A DNA stretch of 32,133 bases from Verrucomicrobiota bacterium (GTDB lineage Bacteria; Verrucomicrobiota; Verrucomicrobiia; Opitutales; Opitutaceae): positions 1 through 32,133 of the forward strand of contig VHCI01000028.1 in assembly GCA_016871775.1 (NCBI GenBank), written 5' to 3'. This document shows, in pieces, positions 23,242 to 31,633 of the stretch. The notes beneath the pieces are model-generated. The model saw nothing but the letters and a program-made list of their open reading frames with translations, searched no databases and was not told where the DNA came from. Numbering within the stretch: position 1 is the stretch's first letter; every line of letters begins with the position of its first letter. The translations under genes and the position numbers were made by a program.

Positions 23242-24740
23242 CAGAAGGAGTGGGCGGCGCCGGTCGCCACGCGCAGGAGCTCAGCCTCGGACCACTCCGC
23301 GCGCGGACGTACCGCGACGAGGGAGCCCCGGCACATCACGCCGATGGTGTCGCAAAGGCCGAGGAGCTCGGGCAGATGGCTGCTGGCGACGACCACCGCC
23401 TTGCCGGCCGCGGCGAGCTCGCCAATGAGGGTATAAATTTCAGCCTTGCTCCCCACATCGATCCCGCGAGTGGGTTCATCCAAGAGGAGGATGCGGGCTG
23501 GGTGCTCAAGCAGCCGCGCTAGGGCCACTTTCTGCTGATTGCCGCCGGACAACTGGCCCACGGGCTGGTTGGGGCCGAGGCAGCGGATCCGCAGGGCCGC
23601 GATCCAGCGCGCTGCGGCTGCGTCCTGGCGCCCGGTGTCGATCCAGCCGGCGCGGCTGAAGACGCCTAGCTTGGTGAGCGTAAGGTTGTCGCCGAGGGGC
23701 TGCGAGAGCAGCAGGCCCTCCTCCTTGCGGTCCTCGCTGAGGAAGCCCACCCCCTGCGCCCAGCAGCCGCGCGGACGGGCGGCGGCCTCCTCCCCGCCGA
23801 ACCGCACCCCGCCCGCGCTCCGCGGATCCAGCCCGAAGACCGCGCGCAGCAGCTCGGTGCGGCCGGCGCCGATCAGACCCGCGAGCCCGAAGATCTCCCC
23901 CGCCCGCACGACGCAGTCCGCGTCCCGCAGGCGCGGCCCGGCCGCGAGCGTGCGCACCTCAAGCAGCGACTCCCTCGCCGCCCGCGCGTGGCGGGGGTAA
24001 AGGTCCCGCACCTCGCGCCCGGTCATCCGCGTGACAAGCTCATCCGGCGTGGTCTCCGACATCCGGCCCGCGCCGACCGAGGCGCCGTCCTTGAGCACGG
24101 TGAAGCGGTCGCAGAGGCGCCGGCATTCCTCGAGGAAGTGGGAGATGTAGATGATGCTCACCCCCTGCTCCCGCAGGCGGGCGATGACCGCGAACAGGCG
24201 CTCGGCATCCGCGCCGGTCAGGCTGCTCGTGGGTTCGTCCAGGATCAGCACCCGCGGCCGGCCGACGAGGGCACGGGCGATCTCGATGATCTGGCGCTCG
24301 GCGATGCCGAAGGCGCCGGCGGGGCGCTCCAAGTCGAGCTCCCCGTGGCCCAGCTGGGCGAGCGCGTCCCGGGCCGCCGTGCGTGCGGCGGCGACGTCGA
24401 TCCAGCCAGCGCGGGACGGCTCGAGGCCGAGCAGGATGTTTTCCCGGGCGGACAGGTGCGGCGCGAGGGTGAGTTCCTGGTAGATCATCGCCACGCCGCG
24501 GCGGCGGGCGTCGGGCGGGCCGGCGGGTCGGTAGGGCCGGCCCGCGAGCGCCATTTCCCCAGCGTCCGGCTGGTGGGCGCCGCTGAGCACCTTCATCAGC
24601 GTGCTCTTGCCCGCGCCGTTCTCGCCAATCAGCGCGTGCACCTCCCCGGGTGCGACGGCGAGGGAGACCCCGCGCAGCGCCTCGGTGGCCCCGAAGCGCT
24701 TGCGGATCCCGCGGAGCTCGAGCGCGGGGGCCACGCTCAT
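23241..24740 (-). CDS. Sugar ABC transporter ATP-binding protein (RbsA-like, two ABC domains)
   Basis: The 499-residue protein has tandem nucleotide-binding domains, as in RbsA, XylG and MglA. In the first half, IGENGAGKSTLMK (38-50) is Walker A, FGIAERQIIEIARAL is the degenerate signature of this family, and VLILDEPTSSLTG is Walker B. The second half has a degenerate Walker A, GLIGAGRTELLRAVFG, with a good signature LSGGNQQKVALARLL and LLLDEPTRGID. This asymmetry is normal for carbohydrate importers of the CUT2 class. The ATG used overlaps the binding-protein stop by one base (TGATG); an in-frame GTG just upstream is less likely. It sits between binding protein and permease in a three-gene operon. 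Confidence 0.94.
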   Translation of the reverse strand: MSVAPALELRGIRKRFGATEALRGVSLAVAPGEVHALIGENGAGKSTLMKVLSGAHQPDAGEMALAGRPYRPAGPPDARRRGVAMIYQELTLAPHLSARENILLGLEPSRAGWIDVAAARTAARDALAQLGHGELDLERPAGAFGIAERQIIEIARALVGRPRVLILDEPTSSLTGADAERLFAVIARLREQGVSIIYISHFLEECRRLCDRFTVLKDGASVGAGRMSETTPDELVTRMTGREVRDLYPRHARAARESLLEVRTLAAGPRLRDADCVVRAGEIFGLAGLIGAGRTELLRAVFGLDPRSAGGVRFGGEEAAARPRGCWAQGVGFLSEDRKEEGLLLSQPLGDNLTLTKLGVFSRAGWIDTGRQDAAAARWIAALRIRCLGPNQPVGQLSGGNQQKVALARLLEHPARILLLDEPTRGIDVGSKAEIYTLIGELAAAGKAVVVASSHLPELLGLCDTIGVMCRGSLVAVRPRAEWSEAELLRVATGAAHSF

Positions 24741-25714
24741 CACTTCAAGTACTGGTCGAGTGGCGGGCGCACGAACTCCGCCAGCTCCGGGGCGTCCAGG
24801 TTGGCGCGGGTCACGAAGCCCACGCCGGTGTCGACCCGGGCGGGCACGGGGCGGCCGCGGAGAACGTCGATCATATGCTTCACGCCGAGGTAGCCCATCC
24901 GCATCGGATTCTGGGCCACGAGGCCATCGACGTGCCCGGAGCGGAGGCCCGCAATCAGCGTCTCGCCGGCGTCGAAGGCCACCAGCCGCACCTTGCCAGC
25001 CAGGCCCGCGTCGCGCAGGGCTAGGAGCATCCCGACGCCAGTGGACTCGTTGCAGCAGAAGATGCCGTTCACCTGGCGGCCGAAGCGGTTGAGCAGGTTC
25101 TCGCTGGCCCGCTTGGCGGTGTCGCGCGTCACCCCGCCGTGCTGGTCGGTGGAGAGCAGCTTGATGCCGGGAAAGTCCTTGCGCATCACCTCAAGGAAGC
25201 CCTCCTCGCGCGCCTCGGTGCTGGCGGAGCCGACCTGGAGGCGCAGCATAATGACGTTGCCCTTGCCGCCGAGCATTCGGCCGAGCTCGCGGGCGGCGAT
25301 ACGGCCGCCTTCCCGGTTGTCGGTCGCGACAAAGCTGGCCGGGGCCTTCGAATCCAGATCGGAGTCGATCAGCACCACGGGAATCTTCGCGCGGACGGAG
25401 GTCTCCACTGGAGCCACCAACCCGCGGCGGTCGAGCGGGGCAAGGACAAGGCCGCTAAGGCGCTGGCCGACGAAGTTCTCCACCACCTGGATCTGCTGCT
25501 CGCGGTCGTCCTCGCGCAGCGGCCCCTTCCAGATCACCTGGAGGTTGACGCCCTCGGCCTTGAGCTCCCGCTCGGCCTTGCGCGCGCCGGCGTGGATGGC
25601 GTTCCAGAACTCGTGCGTCGTGCCCTTCGGGATGACGGCGATTTTGTAGGCCTCGGCGGCGGCGAGCGGCGCGGCGGCGAACGCGGCCAAGGCGGTGAGC
25701 AGGGACAGTTTCAT
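24740..25714 (-). CDS. Periplasmic sugar-binding protein of ABC importer
   Basis: The 324-residue type 1 periplasmic binding protein (Peripla_BP_4, RbsB/LacI-like fold) has a signal peptide MKLSLLTALAAFAAAPLAAA. The first lobe starts YKIAVIPKGTTHEFWNAIHA; the LAPLD loop, PVVLIDSDL, FVATDNREGG, RLVAFDAGETLI and GLVAQNPMRMGYLGVKHMID segments are all family hallmarks. It delivers a monosaccharide or related ligand to the downstream ATPase and permease. The ATG at 25714 opens the signal peptide. It is first in its operon, and the 171-base gap to the divergent DUF47 gene should hold its promoter; a 10-bp palindrome at 25819-25828 lies there. No regulator gene is adjacent. The leader CCGTCTTCCCC resembles that of deoA. 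Confidence 0.92.
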   Translation of the reverse strand: MKLSLLTALAAFAAAPLAAAEAYKIAVIPKGTTHEFWNAIHAGARKAERELKAEGVNLQVIWKGPLREDDREQQIQVVENFVGQRLSGLVLAPLDRRGLVAPVETSVRAKIPVVLIDSDLDSKAPASFVATDNREGGRIAARELGRMLGGKGNVIMLRLQVGSASTEAREEGFLEVMRKDFPGIKLLSTDQHGGVTRDTAKRASENLLNRFGRQVNGIFCCNESTGVGMLLALRDAGLAGKVRLVAFDAGETLIAGLRSGHVDGLVAQNPMRMGYLGVKHMIDVLRGRPVPARVDTGVGFVTRANLDAPELAEFVRPPLDQYLK

Positions 25715-25885
25715 TGGCAGGGAGGGGGGGAAGACGGGGTGGCCGGCGCACCCGCAGAGCGGGGCCGGGAGGCCAGGAGGTTGGGCCGCGGGCCGGGCCG
25801 GCGTCAAGGCGTACCCCTGCGATATCGCGGCGCGGGCGAGAAAAAGCTTGGCCCCTGGCAAGGCGACTAGTCATTCACTTGGACG

Positions 25886-26530
25886 ATGCTGTCGCTCAAG
25901 AAACTGATGGGCAAAAACGAGAAGTTTTTCGACCTGCTGGAGGCGGGCGCGGAGGAGGCCAAGGTGAGCGTGACGCTGTTCAGCGTCGCGCTGCGCAAGT
26001 TGTCCGCCGGCAGCAACCCCGCCGATCTGCCGCTGGACGAGTTCATCCACGCCCGGCGCAAGGAGAAGCGGATCCGGGACCAGATGACGGAGGAGCTTAG
26101 CCGGACGTTCGTGACGCCGCTGGAGCGCGAGGACATTGAGGAGCTCTCCTTCGCCTTGTACCGGGTGCCGAAGCAGGTGGAGAAGATCGCTGAACGGCTG
26201 TCGATCTACCCCGGGCGCATCCCGTACACGGCCTTCGAGCGCCAGGCGCAGCTGATGACGCAGGCGGCGGAGGCCCTAGTGTTCATGGTGAAGCAGCTGC
26301 GCGGCGGCACCAACGCGGAGCGCATCCGCGACGCCAATCACCGTCTGCAGCACGCGGAGGGCGAGGCGGACAAGGTGATGCTGGAGCTGCTGCGCGAGCT
26401 CTACCAGGGGCCGTACGACGCCAAGGAGCTGGTGATCCTGCAGAACCTCTTCGAGATGGTGGAGCAGGCGATCGACCGCTGTCGCAACGCCGGCAACATC
26501 GTCGTGCAGATCGTGCTGAAGCACTCCTGA
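25886..26530 (+). CDS. DUF47 family phosphate transport regulator (PhoU-like)
   Basis: The 214-residue all-helical protein belongs to the DUF47/Pit accessory protein family, distantly related to PhoU. It begins MGKNEKFFDLLEAGAEEAKV, has the EKRIRDQMTEELSRTFVTPL and EREDIEELSFALYRVPKQVE segments, and ends in a helix rich in IDRCRNAGNIVVQIVL. PhoU-like acidic residues that may bind metal occur around EREDIEEL. The neighbouring Pit transporter starts 28 bases downstream. DUF47-Pit pairs are common and the DUF47 partner is thought to modulate the transporter. The ATG at 25886 is preceded by a short leader without a Shine-Dalgarno site. A promoter should lie in the 171-base gap shared with the divergent ABC operon. 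Confidence 0.92.
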   Translation: MLSLKKLMGKNEKFFDLLEAGAEEAKVSVTLFSVALRKLSAGSNPADLPLDEFIHARRKEKRIRDQMTEELSRTFVTPLEREDIEELSFALYRVPKQVEKIAERLSIYPGRIPYTAFERQAQLMTQAAEALVFMVKQLRGGTNAERIRDANHRLQHAEGEADKVMLELLRELYQGPYDAKELVILQNLFEMVEQAIDRCRNAGNIVVQIVLKHS

Positions 26531-26558
26531 GCCCGCCCGGACGGCCCACGCCCGTGCC

Positions 26559-27620
26559 ATGACGCTTTTTCTGCTCGTCCTGCTCGCCGCGCTGACGTTC
26601 GAGTACATCAACGGCTTCCACGACACCGCCAACGCAATCGCGACCGTCGTCTCGACCAAAGTGCTGACGCCGCGGGCAGCGGTTCTCTGGGCGGCCTTCT
26701 GGAACCTGATCGGCGCCCTAGTCGGTACCGCGGTGGCCAAGACAATCAGCGGGGGGCTCGTCGACGCCTCGGCGGTGACGATGACAACGGTGCTGGCCGC
26801 CCTCCTCGCGGCGATCATCTGGAACCTTTTCACTTGGTGGCTTGGCCTGCCCTCGAGTTCCAGCCACGCGCTGATCGGGGGCCTGTGCGGCGCCGCCCTC
26901 GCAACCGCGGCCGGCAAGTGGGACGTGCTCATCTGGCACGCGCAGGACGCCACGGGTAAATCGATGGGCCTGTGGCCGAAGGTGGTCCTACCGATGTTCA
27001 CCTCGCCCCTCATCGGTCTGATCGCGGGCGCCCTGCTGATGTGGCTGCTGTTGATCTTGCTTCGGGAGATGACGCCGCGGCTGGTGGGCCTGATCTTCGG
27101 CAAGGCCCAGCTGGTCAGCGCCGGGTTTATGGGCTTTAGCCACGGGTCGAACGACGCGCAGAAGGCGATGGGCATCATCACGCTTGCGCTGTTCACGGGA
27201 ACATCCACGGGCGTGTTCAATGATCTCCCTGACTGGGCGGGCTTCCTGCGAGTGAACGAGTTCAAGGATATCCCGATGTGGGTCGTCATCCTCTGCGCGA
27301 TCACGATGGCCGCCGGCACCGCCGCGGGCGGCTGGCGTATCATCCGCACGATGGGGCACAAGATGGTGAAGATGCAGCCCGTCCACGGCTTCGCCGCCGA
27401 GACCACCGCCGCCGCCATCCTCTACGGCACCGCCACCCTCGGGGTGCCTGTCTCCACCACGCACGTCATCTCGACCTCGATCATGGGCGTCGGCGCGACC
27501 AAGCGCCTCAGCGCGGTCAAATGGGGTGTGGTCCAGCGCATCCTGTGGGCGTGGGTCCTGACAATTCCCGTCACCGCACTGCTCGGCTACCTGCTAGAGC
27601 GCCTGTTCCTCCGCTTTTGA
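26559..27620 (+). CDS. pit: Inorganic phosphate transporter, PiT family
   Basis: The 353-residue membrane protein is a low-affinity phosphate (metal-phosphate) transporter driven by a cation gradient. The two inverted PiT signatures are clear: EYINGFHDTANAIATVVSTK near the N-terminus (about 15-34) and GFMGFSHGSNDAQKAMGIIT in the second half. LPSSSSHALIGGLCG and VPVSTTHVISTSIMGVG complete the repeat pairs. About ten hydrophobic helices are visible, with a long loop between the halves. It is coupled to DUF47 upstream by a 28-base gap. A C-rich leader precedes the ATG. No Pho-box-like repeat was recognised before the pair. Confidence 0.94.
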   Translation: MTLFLLVLLAALTFEYINGFHDTANAIATVVSTKVLTPRAAVLWAAFWNLIGALVGTAVAKTISGGLVDASAVTMTTVLAALLAAIIWNLFTWWLGLPSSSSHALIGGLCGAALATAAGKWDVLIWHAQDATGKSMGLWPKVVLPMFTSPLIGLIAGALLMWLLLILLREMTPRLVGLIFGKAQLVSAGFMGFSHGSNDAQKAMGIITLALFTGTSTGVFNDLPDWAGFLRVNEFKDIPMWVVILCAITMAAGTAAGGWRIIRTMGHKMVKMQPVHGFAAETTAAAILYGTATLGVPVSTTHVISTSIMGVGATKRLSAVKWGVVQRILWAWVLTIPVTALLGYLLERLFLRF

Positions 27621-27680
27621 GCCCGGGTGCGGCCGAGGTTTGCGGTTGTCTCCGCGGCCCGGCCAGCGAGCGTCGCGGCG

Positions 27681-29255
27681 GTGAACCAACCCCCGGGACA
27701 ACCCCCGCGCCGAGCAGCCCCGCCCCGCACGAGGCTGCTGGCCCTGCTGCTCGCGGCCGCGCCTGCCCCGCTCCCGGCGCAGGACGGGGCTGCGGGGGAC
27801 TTCAGCCGCCCGGACCTGGGCTACGTCCAGCGAGCCCCCATCTTCTTCCCCCCCACTCCGCCGCCCTTAGGCCGCGCGCTGCCCCCCACCCCGCTCGCCG
27901 AGGGCCGCCTCGCCGCCTCCGCCGAGATGGCCGCCCACATCAACGAGCCGTTCTACCCGCAGCTGGCCACCCGCCTGGCCACGCGGAAACTGTCCACGCG
28001 CCTGCGCGAGCGCGTCGACGCGTACCGGGAGCGCAAGGCGAAGCTGACTGAGGAAATGCGCGCGGAACTCGGGCGGACGCAGGTGCTCCCGGCCGCGGAA
28101 CGCGCGGCCGCGCTCGGCGGGCTGGCCTTCCGGCAGCGCGAGCCACTCCGCGCCCTCGAGGCGGAGGCGGAGGAGCTGCGCCGCGATCTGCAGGTGGCCG
28201 ACCAGACCTGGGGCGCGCTGCGGCAGTGGCGCCTTGGCAAAAACGAGCGCCGCGGATTCTCCCCGCTGGAGATCGCGCAGGTGATGCGATCCTACGCCTA
28301 CTACCAAAACGGCCTCCTGCCCGCGCAGCGCCGGCTACTCCGCGAGATCGCCCTCGAGCTGCAGGCCGCGGGCGAAACCGCCGAGGCGGCAGCGGTCAAC
28401 CAGCCGCACCTCTTCTTCCCGCCGGAACCGGCGCGCGTCCTGGCCCCCGACGACCTGCCGCCGGAGGTCGCCACCCGCCTCGCGCATTACCAGGCCCGCA
28501 AAGCCGCTCTGAAGAAGGAGCTGTTCGACGCCGTCCACGCGCACGACGGCCAAGCGTTCCCCTGGCTCCAGGGCAACACGATGTCCGCCCTGGCCCGCCG
28601 CCAGGAGGTTCCGCTCGCGGAACTCGAGCGGCTAGCCGAGGAGATCCGGCAGGGGCTGGCCGGCAACCCCGAGCCGGCACCCCTCGCCGAGCGCACCCCG
28701 CTGCCGCCCGTCCTTCAGGAACGCGTGGCCGCGCTACTCCGCGAGGTCGCCGCCGCGCAGCAGTCTGCGGTGACGCGGATCGAGGCCCTGCTCGCCGGCG
28801 CCCGCGACCTGCCGGTGCAGGCCAATTACCGGTTCGACTCCGAGGGCATCCGCTTCGTCGTCGTGCCCCTCCGGAGTGAGCGCGGAGCGAAGCCCGCCGC
28901 CCCGGACACCCCCGTCCGGCTCACCGCCCTGCGGGAGGGGATCAGCGCCGTGGCCGAGGACTACGGCCGCCGCCTCGCCGGCTTCATCAACGAGCGCGAC
29001 GCGATCCGCACCGAGGCTGGCGCGCTGCTCCAGCTGGGCCGCGCCGACCGGCTCGACCAGGCCCTGCAGACCGCGATGCGCGTGGCCAACGCCCGCGAGA
29101 CCCTCGAGGTCTACCGGGACTACCGCACGGCCCTCTTCGCCCCGGGACTTTCCCCCGAGCAGCGCCGCCTTCTCTTTGATCACGTGATCGTGCGCCTCGA
29201 GCTCCCGTTGCCCCGCGGCGAACTGCAGCCGGTGAACCGCGCGGCCACCTGGTAG
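27681..29255 (+). CDS. Exported protein of unknown function with internal duplication
   Basis: I do not recognise the family. From the GTG at 27681 the product is 524 residues; a GTG at 27627 is possible. A basic start and a Leu/Ala-rich core give a likely signal peptide with cleavage after PAQ-34. The mature part is largely charged helix, with coiled-coil character. It is built from two similar halves. Half A has IFFPP (54-58), RVDAYRERKAKL (111-122), RQREPLRALEAEAEELR (151-167) and YYQNGLLPAQRRLL (207-220). Half B has LFFPP (244-248), RLAHYQARKAALKKEL (266-281), RRQEVPLAELERLAEEIR (306-323) and YRTALFAPGLSPEQRRLL (481-498). Half B has an extra segment of about 150 residues (327-476). No catalytic motif is visible. 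It lies 60 bases after pit, probably as a separate unit, and is convergent with the next gene. Confidence 0.75.
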   Translation: MNQPPGQPPRRAAPPRTRLLALLLAAAPAPLPAQDGAAGDFSRPDLGYVQRAPIFFPPTPPPLGRALPPTPLAEGRLAASAEMAAHINEPFYPQLATRLATRKLSTRLRERVDAYRERKAKLTEEMRAELGRTQVLPAAERAAALGGLAFRQREPLRALEAEAEELRRDLQVADQTWGALRQWRLGKNERRGFSPLEIAQVMRSYAYYQNGLLPAQRRLLREIALELQAAGETAEAAAVNQPHLFFPPEPARVLAPDDLPPEVATRLAHYQARKAALKKELFDAVHAHDGQAFPWLQGNTMSALARRQEVPLAELERLAEEIRQGLAGNPEPAPLAERTPLPPVLQERVAALLREVAAAQQSAVTRIEALLAGARDLPVQANYRFDSEGIRFVVVPLRSERGAKPAAPDTPVRLTALREGISAVAEDYGRRLAGFINERDAIRTEAGALLQLGRADRLDQALQTAMRVANARETLEVYRDYRTALFAPGLSPEQRRLLFDHVIVRLELPLPRGELQPVNRAATW

Positions 29256-29300
29256 GCCGAAAGGGATCCTGGAACTCCGCATCCGACCGCGATCCGCAGG

Positions 29301-30692
29301 CTAAAGTCCGAGCACCCGCAACACGCCTTGCGCCGCCCGCTCCCACCACCGGCGGGCCGCGGCGGCCGCGCCGGGGGCACCCGCGGACTCGAGCAAAATG
29401 AGACCTGGCCCCGCGAGCTGATCGTCCCACAACGGATGGCGTCCGCGGTAGTAGCTCCAGAAGGTCTCCGCGCGGACCGGACGACGCGCCACGCCGAGGG
29501 AATGGCCGATGACGAGATCCGCCTGCATCCGGCGGACGCCCCCCGCGAGGGCTTCCGCCCGGACGCCCCGCCGCCCAGCCACCGCGAGCACGCAGGGCCC
29601 GCTCCACACAAAATGGCGGAAGCGCCCGCCCACCCACGCCTGCCACGACGTCAGGTGCCAGCGGGCCCGTAGCCGAACCGGCGCTTCGACGGCCGCCAGT
29701 ACGCCCACGACGTGGCGCGGGCTCAACACCAGAGCCTCCCCCGTGGGCACCTCCACCGCCGCCAGTTCCTGCTGCGGATCCTCGCGGCTCGCCAAGGCGA
29801 CCTCCGCCGCTTGTCCGGCCTCCGGACGGAGTTCCTGCAACTCGTGCCAGCCCGCGGCGAGGCTCGTGAGCGGCGCGCCCGGATCGAGCAGCCAGCGGGT
29901 CCGGCGGCGGAAAACGTCGTCCAACGATTGCAGGTATTCCGGCTTCACCCACAGGTGCTCGTCGGGGCCGACCGGAAACCGTAGAACCACCCCTGCGGCC
30001 CGGATCCGGGGCGAAGCCGGGGCCTCGGGCCCTAGCCGCAACGGGCGCCCCCGCGAGATCCACGGGCCCAGCAAGAAGAACGCGAACAGCGCCCATAGCG
30101 TCGGGCCGGCGAACACGAGGAATAGCGTCGCCGCCACCGGCACGCGGACCGCGGTCCAGGCCGCTTCCAGTCGCCGCCAGAACGGCGACTGTCCGGCCTC
30201 GGCCACCGCCAGTTCCAGCCGCACCCGTCCCAGCGCCTGCTCCGCCTGCCCATCCTCCCCCGTAAGGCTTTCGAGGAGGGCGTCCGTAACCGCGATCCGG
30301 CGGCGCGTCTCCGCCTGCATCTCCTCCATCCGCCGGCGCCGTTCCGCGTTGGTGGCGACCTGAGCGGGATCGCCGAACCAGCGTTCCCACCAGCCAGAGG
30401 CTTCCTCCAGCGCGGCCAGCACCCGCGCGGCGCGGCGCAGCCGCTCCTGCTGCTCCTCGAGGTCACGGCGCGCCCCGGCCAGGCGCCCGGCCAGTTCCGC
30501 CCGCCACAACAGCAACCGCGTCTCCTCCTGTCGTCCCGCTTCCACCCGCGCCCGCCGCTCGCCCTCGCGCAGCGTTTCCTCGCCGGCCAGCGTCCAGATC
30601 AACCTCGCGCCGACCGCCAACGCGATGATCGCGAGGGCCAGCCCCAGCCGGCGGCCGAGGGCGGCCGCGAGCGGGAGCAGGAGAGCGTGCAT
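29301..30692 (-). CDS. Membrane coiled-coil protein with possible AIM24-like domain
   Basis: This is an uncharacterised protein of 463 residues. A transmembrane helix at about 12-34 is followed by a long Arg/Glu-rich coiled coil (about 40-165), then a hydrophobic stretch at 184-212 that could be one or two helices. The C-terminal globular part (about 230-440) is rich in strands. Its segments VEVPTGEALVLSPRHVVGVL, FRHFVWSGPCVLAVAGRRG and LAGPGLILLES resemble by eye the beta-sandwich AIM24 family, whose members end with a 'GpG.v.lqs' strand. That likeness is tentative and no function follows from it. The ATG at 30692 opens just before the first helix. It stands alone on the minus strand, 311 bases from the L,D-transpeptidase gene. 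Confidence 0.7.
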   Translation of the reverse strand: MHALLLPLAAALGRRLGLALAIIALAVGARLIWTLAGEETLREGERRARVEAGRQEETRLLLWRAELAGRLAGARRDLEEQQERLRRAARVLAALEEASGWWERWFGDPAQVATNAERRRRMEEMQAETRRRIAVTDALLESLTGEDGQAEQALGRVRLELAVAEAGQSPFWRRLEAAWTAVRVPVAATLFLVFAGPTLWALFAFFLLGPWISRGRPLRLGPEAPASPRIRAAGVVLRFPVGPDEHLWVKPEYLQSLDDVFRRRTRWLLDPGAPLTSLAAGWHELQELRPEAGQAAEVALASREDPQQELAAVEVPTGEALVLSPRHVVGVLAAVEAPVRLRARWHLTSWQAWVGGRFRHFVWSGPCVLAVAGRRGVRAEALAGGVRRMQADLVIGHSLGVARRPVRAETFWSYYRGRHPLWDDQLAGPGLILLESAGAPGAAAAARRWWERAAQGVLRVLGL

Positions 30693-31003
30693 TCCCCATC
30701 CTCGGCGCGATGGGCGCGGGATTCAACCCCACGGCGGCCTCGCCAAGATGACGTTTGCCACCGCATCCGCCCGTTCCAACCCTCGGACCAGACCCGGCAC
30801 CGTCCAAGGCGATCGCCTCCGCGCTCCACGCTGCGGAAGGCTTCCGGATGGCCTGCCGCCAGTCCGACCAAGCCTCGGACGCGATCCGCGACGGCACCAG
30901 GTACCCGCGCCGCCGTCTCGCCGCGCTCTCACTCGGTATCCAGCGGGCCGCCGACGCCAAGCAGAGCCGGGGGCTTTCCCTCCGAGGCGCCGCGCGCCTC
31001 CGG
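30693..31003. other. Intergenic stretch without a recognised gene
   Basis: The stretch between the L,D-transpeptidase and the membrane coiled-coil gene has open frames on both strands, but none has a recognisable domain, credible start or family length. It should contain the promoter of the 30692 gene. Apart from the hairpin at its right end I see no repeat, operator or RNA gene. Confidence 0.45.
30984..31000 (-). terminator. Stem-loop after the L,D-transpeptidase gene
   Basis: GAGGCGC and GCGCCTC form a perfect 7-bp stem with a CGC loop, starting 3 bases beyond the gene's stop on the minus strand. No T-run follows, so it may act with Rho, or stabilise the 3' end, and is not a classical intrinsic terminator. 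Confidence 0.35.
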
Positions 31004-31633
31004 TCAGACTGCCAGCGAGCGCGGGTTGAACACGGCGAACGCCCCGGGCCGCAGCAGGCGCAGCAGCGCAACCATTTCCTCCCGCGGGAGCGCTAGACAC
31101 CCCGCGGTGCCACCGCTCCGGTCGTCGCGCACGTGGACGAAGATCGCGCTGCCAGCCCCCGGGACCACCGGGTGGCGGTTGTAATCCAGCGCGAGGCCAA
31201 ACTCGTAGAGGGCGTCATCGCGGCGCATCCGCTCGACGCTGCGGGCCGGATGCGGCGCGGTGACCCAGAGGTTGTAATCGGGGGACTCCGGGTCGTCGAC
31301 CCAGAGGTCCGCCGCGGTGCAGCACCGATAGGGCAACGCCGTATCCCCCGCCGGCGCGTAGCCAAAGGCGAGACTGATTCTGAAGCTACCGGAAGGGGAC
31401 TTGCCATCGCCCTCGCGTTTCGCCCCGGGCGCGGCAAAACCCGCCCGCCCCGCGACCGCCTCGCCGCAGGTCCAGATCCGCGCCCAGCCGCTCGGCCCGT
31501 CCGCCCACAGGCTGGCGTGCGCCGCTGGCAGGAAGGCCCCCGGTTCCGCAACCAGCGCCTGCGGCGCGGCGGCGGCGCGCAGACGCGGCCCCCAGCCCGG
31601 CCCTTCGGGCGCCCCGCCTCCAGCGGGGCTCAC
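31004..31633 (-). CDS. L,D-transpeptidase catalytic domain protein (YkuD)
   Basis: The 209-residue protein belongs to the ErfK/YbiS-like (COG3786-type) L,D-transpeptidases, which crosslink peptidoglycan or attach proteins to it through an active-site Cys. GAKREGDGKSPSGSFRI (70-86), LAFGY, LWVDDPESPDYNLWV (110-124), IFVHVRD with His167, and SGGTAGCLALP with catalytic Cys179 follow in the expected order. The GTG start at 31633 overlaps the stop of the upstream gene in GTGA, implying coupled translation. From that start there is no obvious signal peptide (the first 25 residues are Gly/Pro/Ala with Arg18), although the substrate is periplasmic. The true start might be elsewhere or export unusual. 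A stem-loop lies just after the stop. Confidence 0.85.
   Translation of the reverse strand: MSPAGGGAPEGPGWGPRLRAAAAPQALVAEPGAFLPAAHASLWADGPSGWARIWTCGEAVAGRAGFAAPGAKREGDGKSPSGSFRISLAFGYAPAGDTALPYRCCTAADLWVDDPESPDYNLWVTAPHPARSVERMRRDDALYEFGLALDYNRHPVVPGAGSAIFVHVRDDRSGGTAGCLALPREEMVALLRLLRPGAFAVFNPRSLAV

Noticed and set aside
25819-25828. GCGATATCGC palindrome between the ABC operon and DUF47-pit
   Set aside because: It could be an operator, but a single 10-bp palindrome with no adjacent regulator gene and no second copy seen is not enough to call it.
30723-31100. Open frames between the L,D-transpeptidase and the coiled-coil gene
   Set aside because: Low-complexity translations with no start context or known domain.
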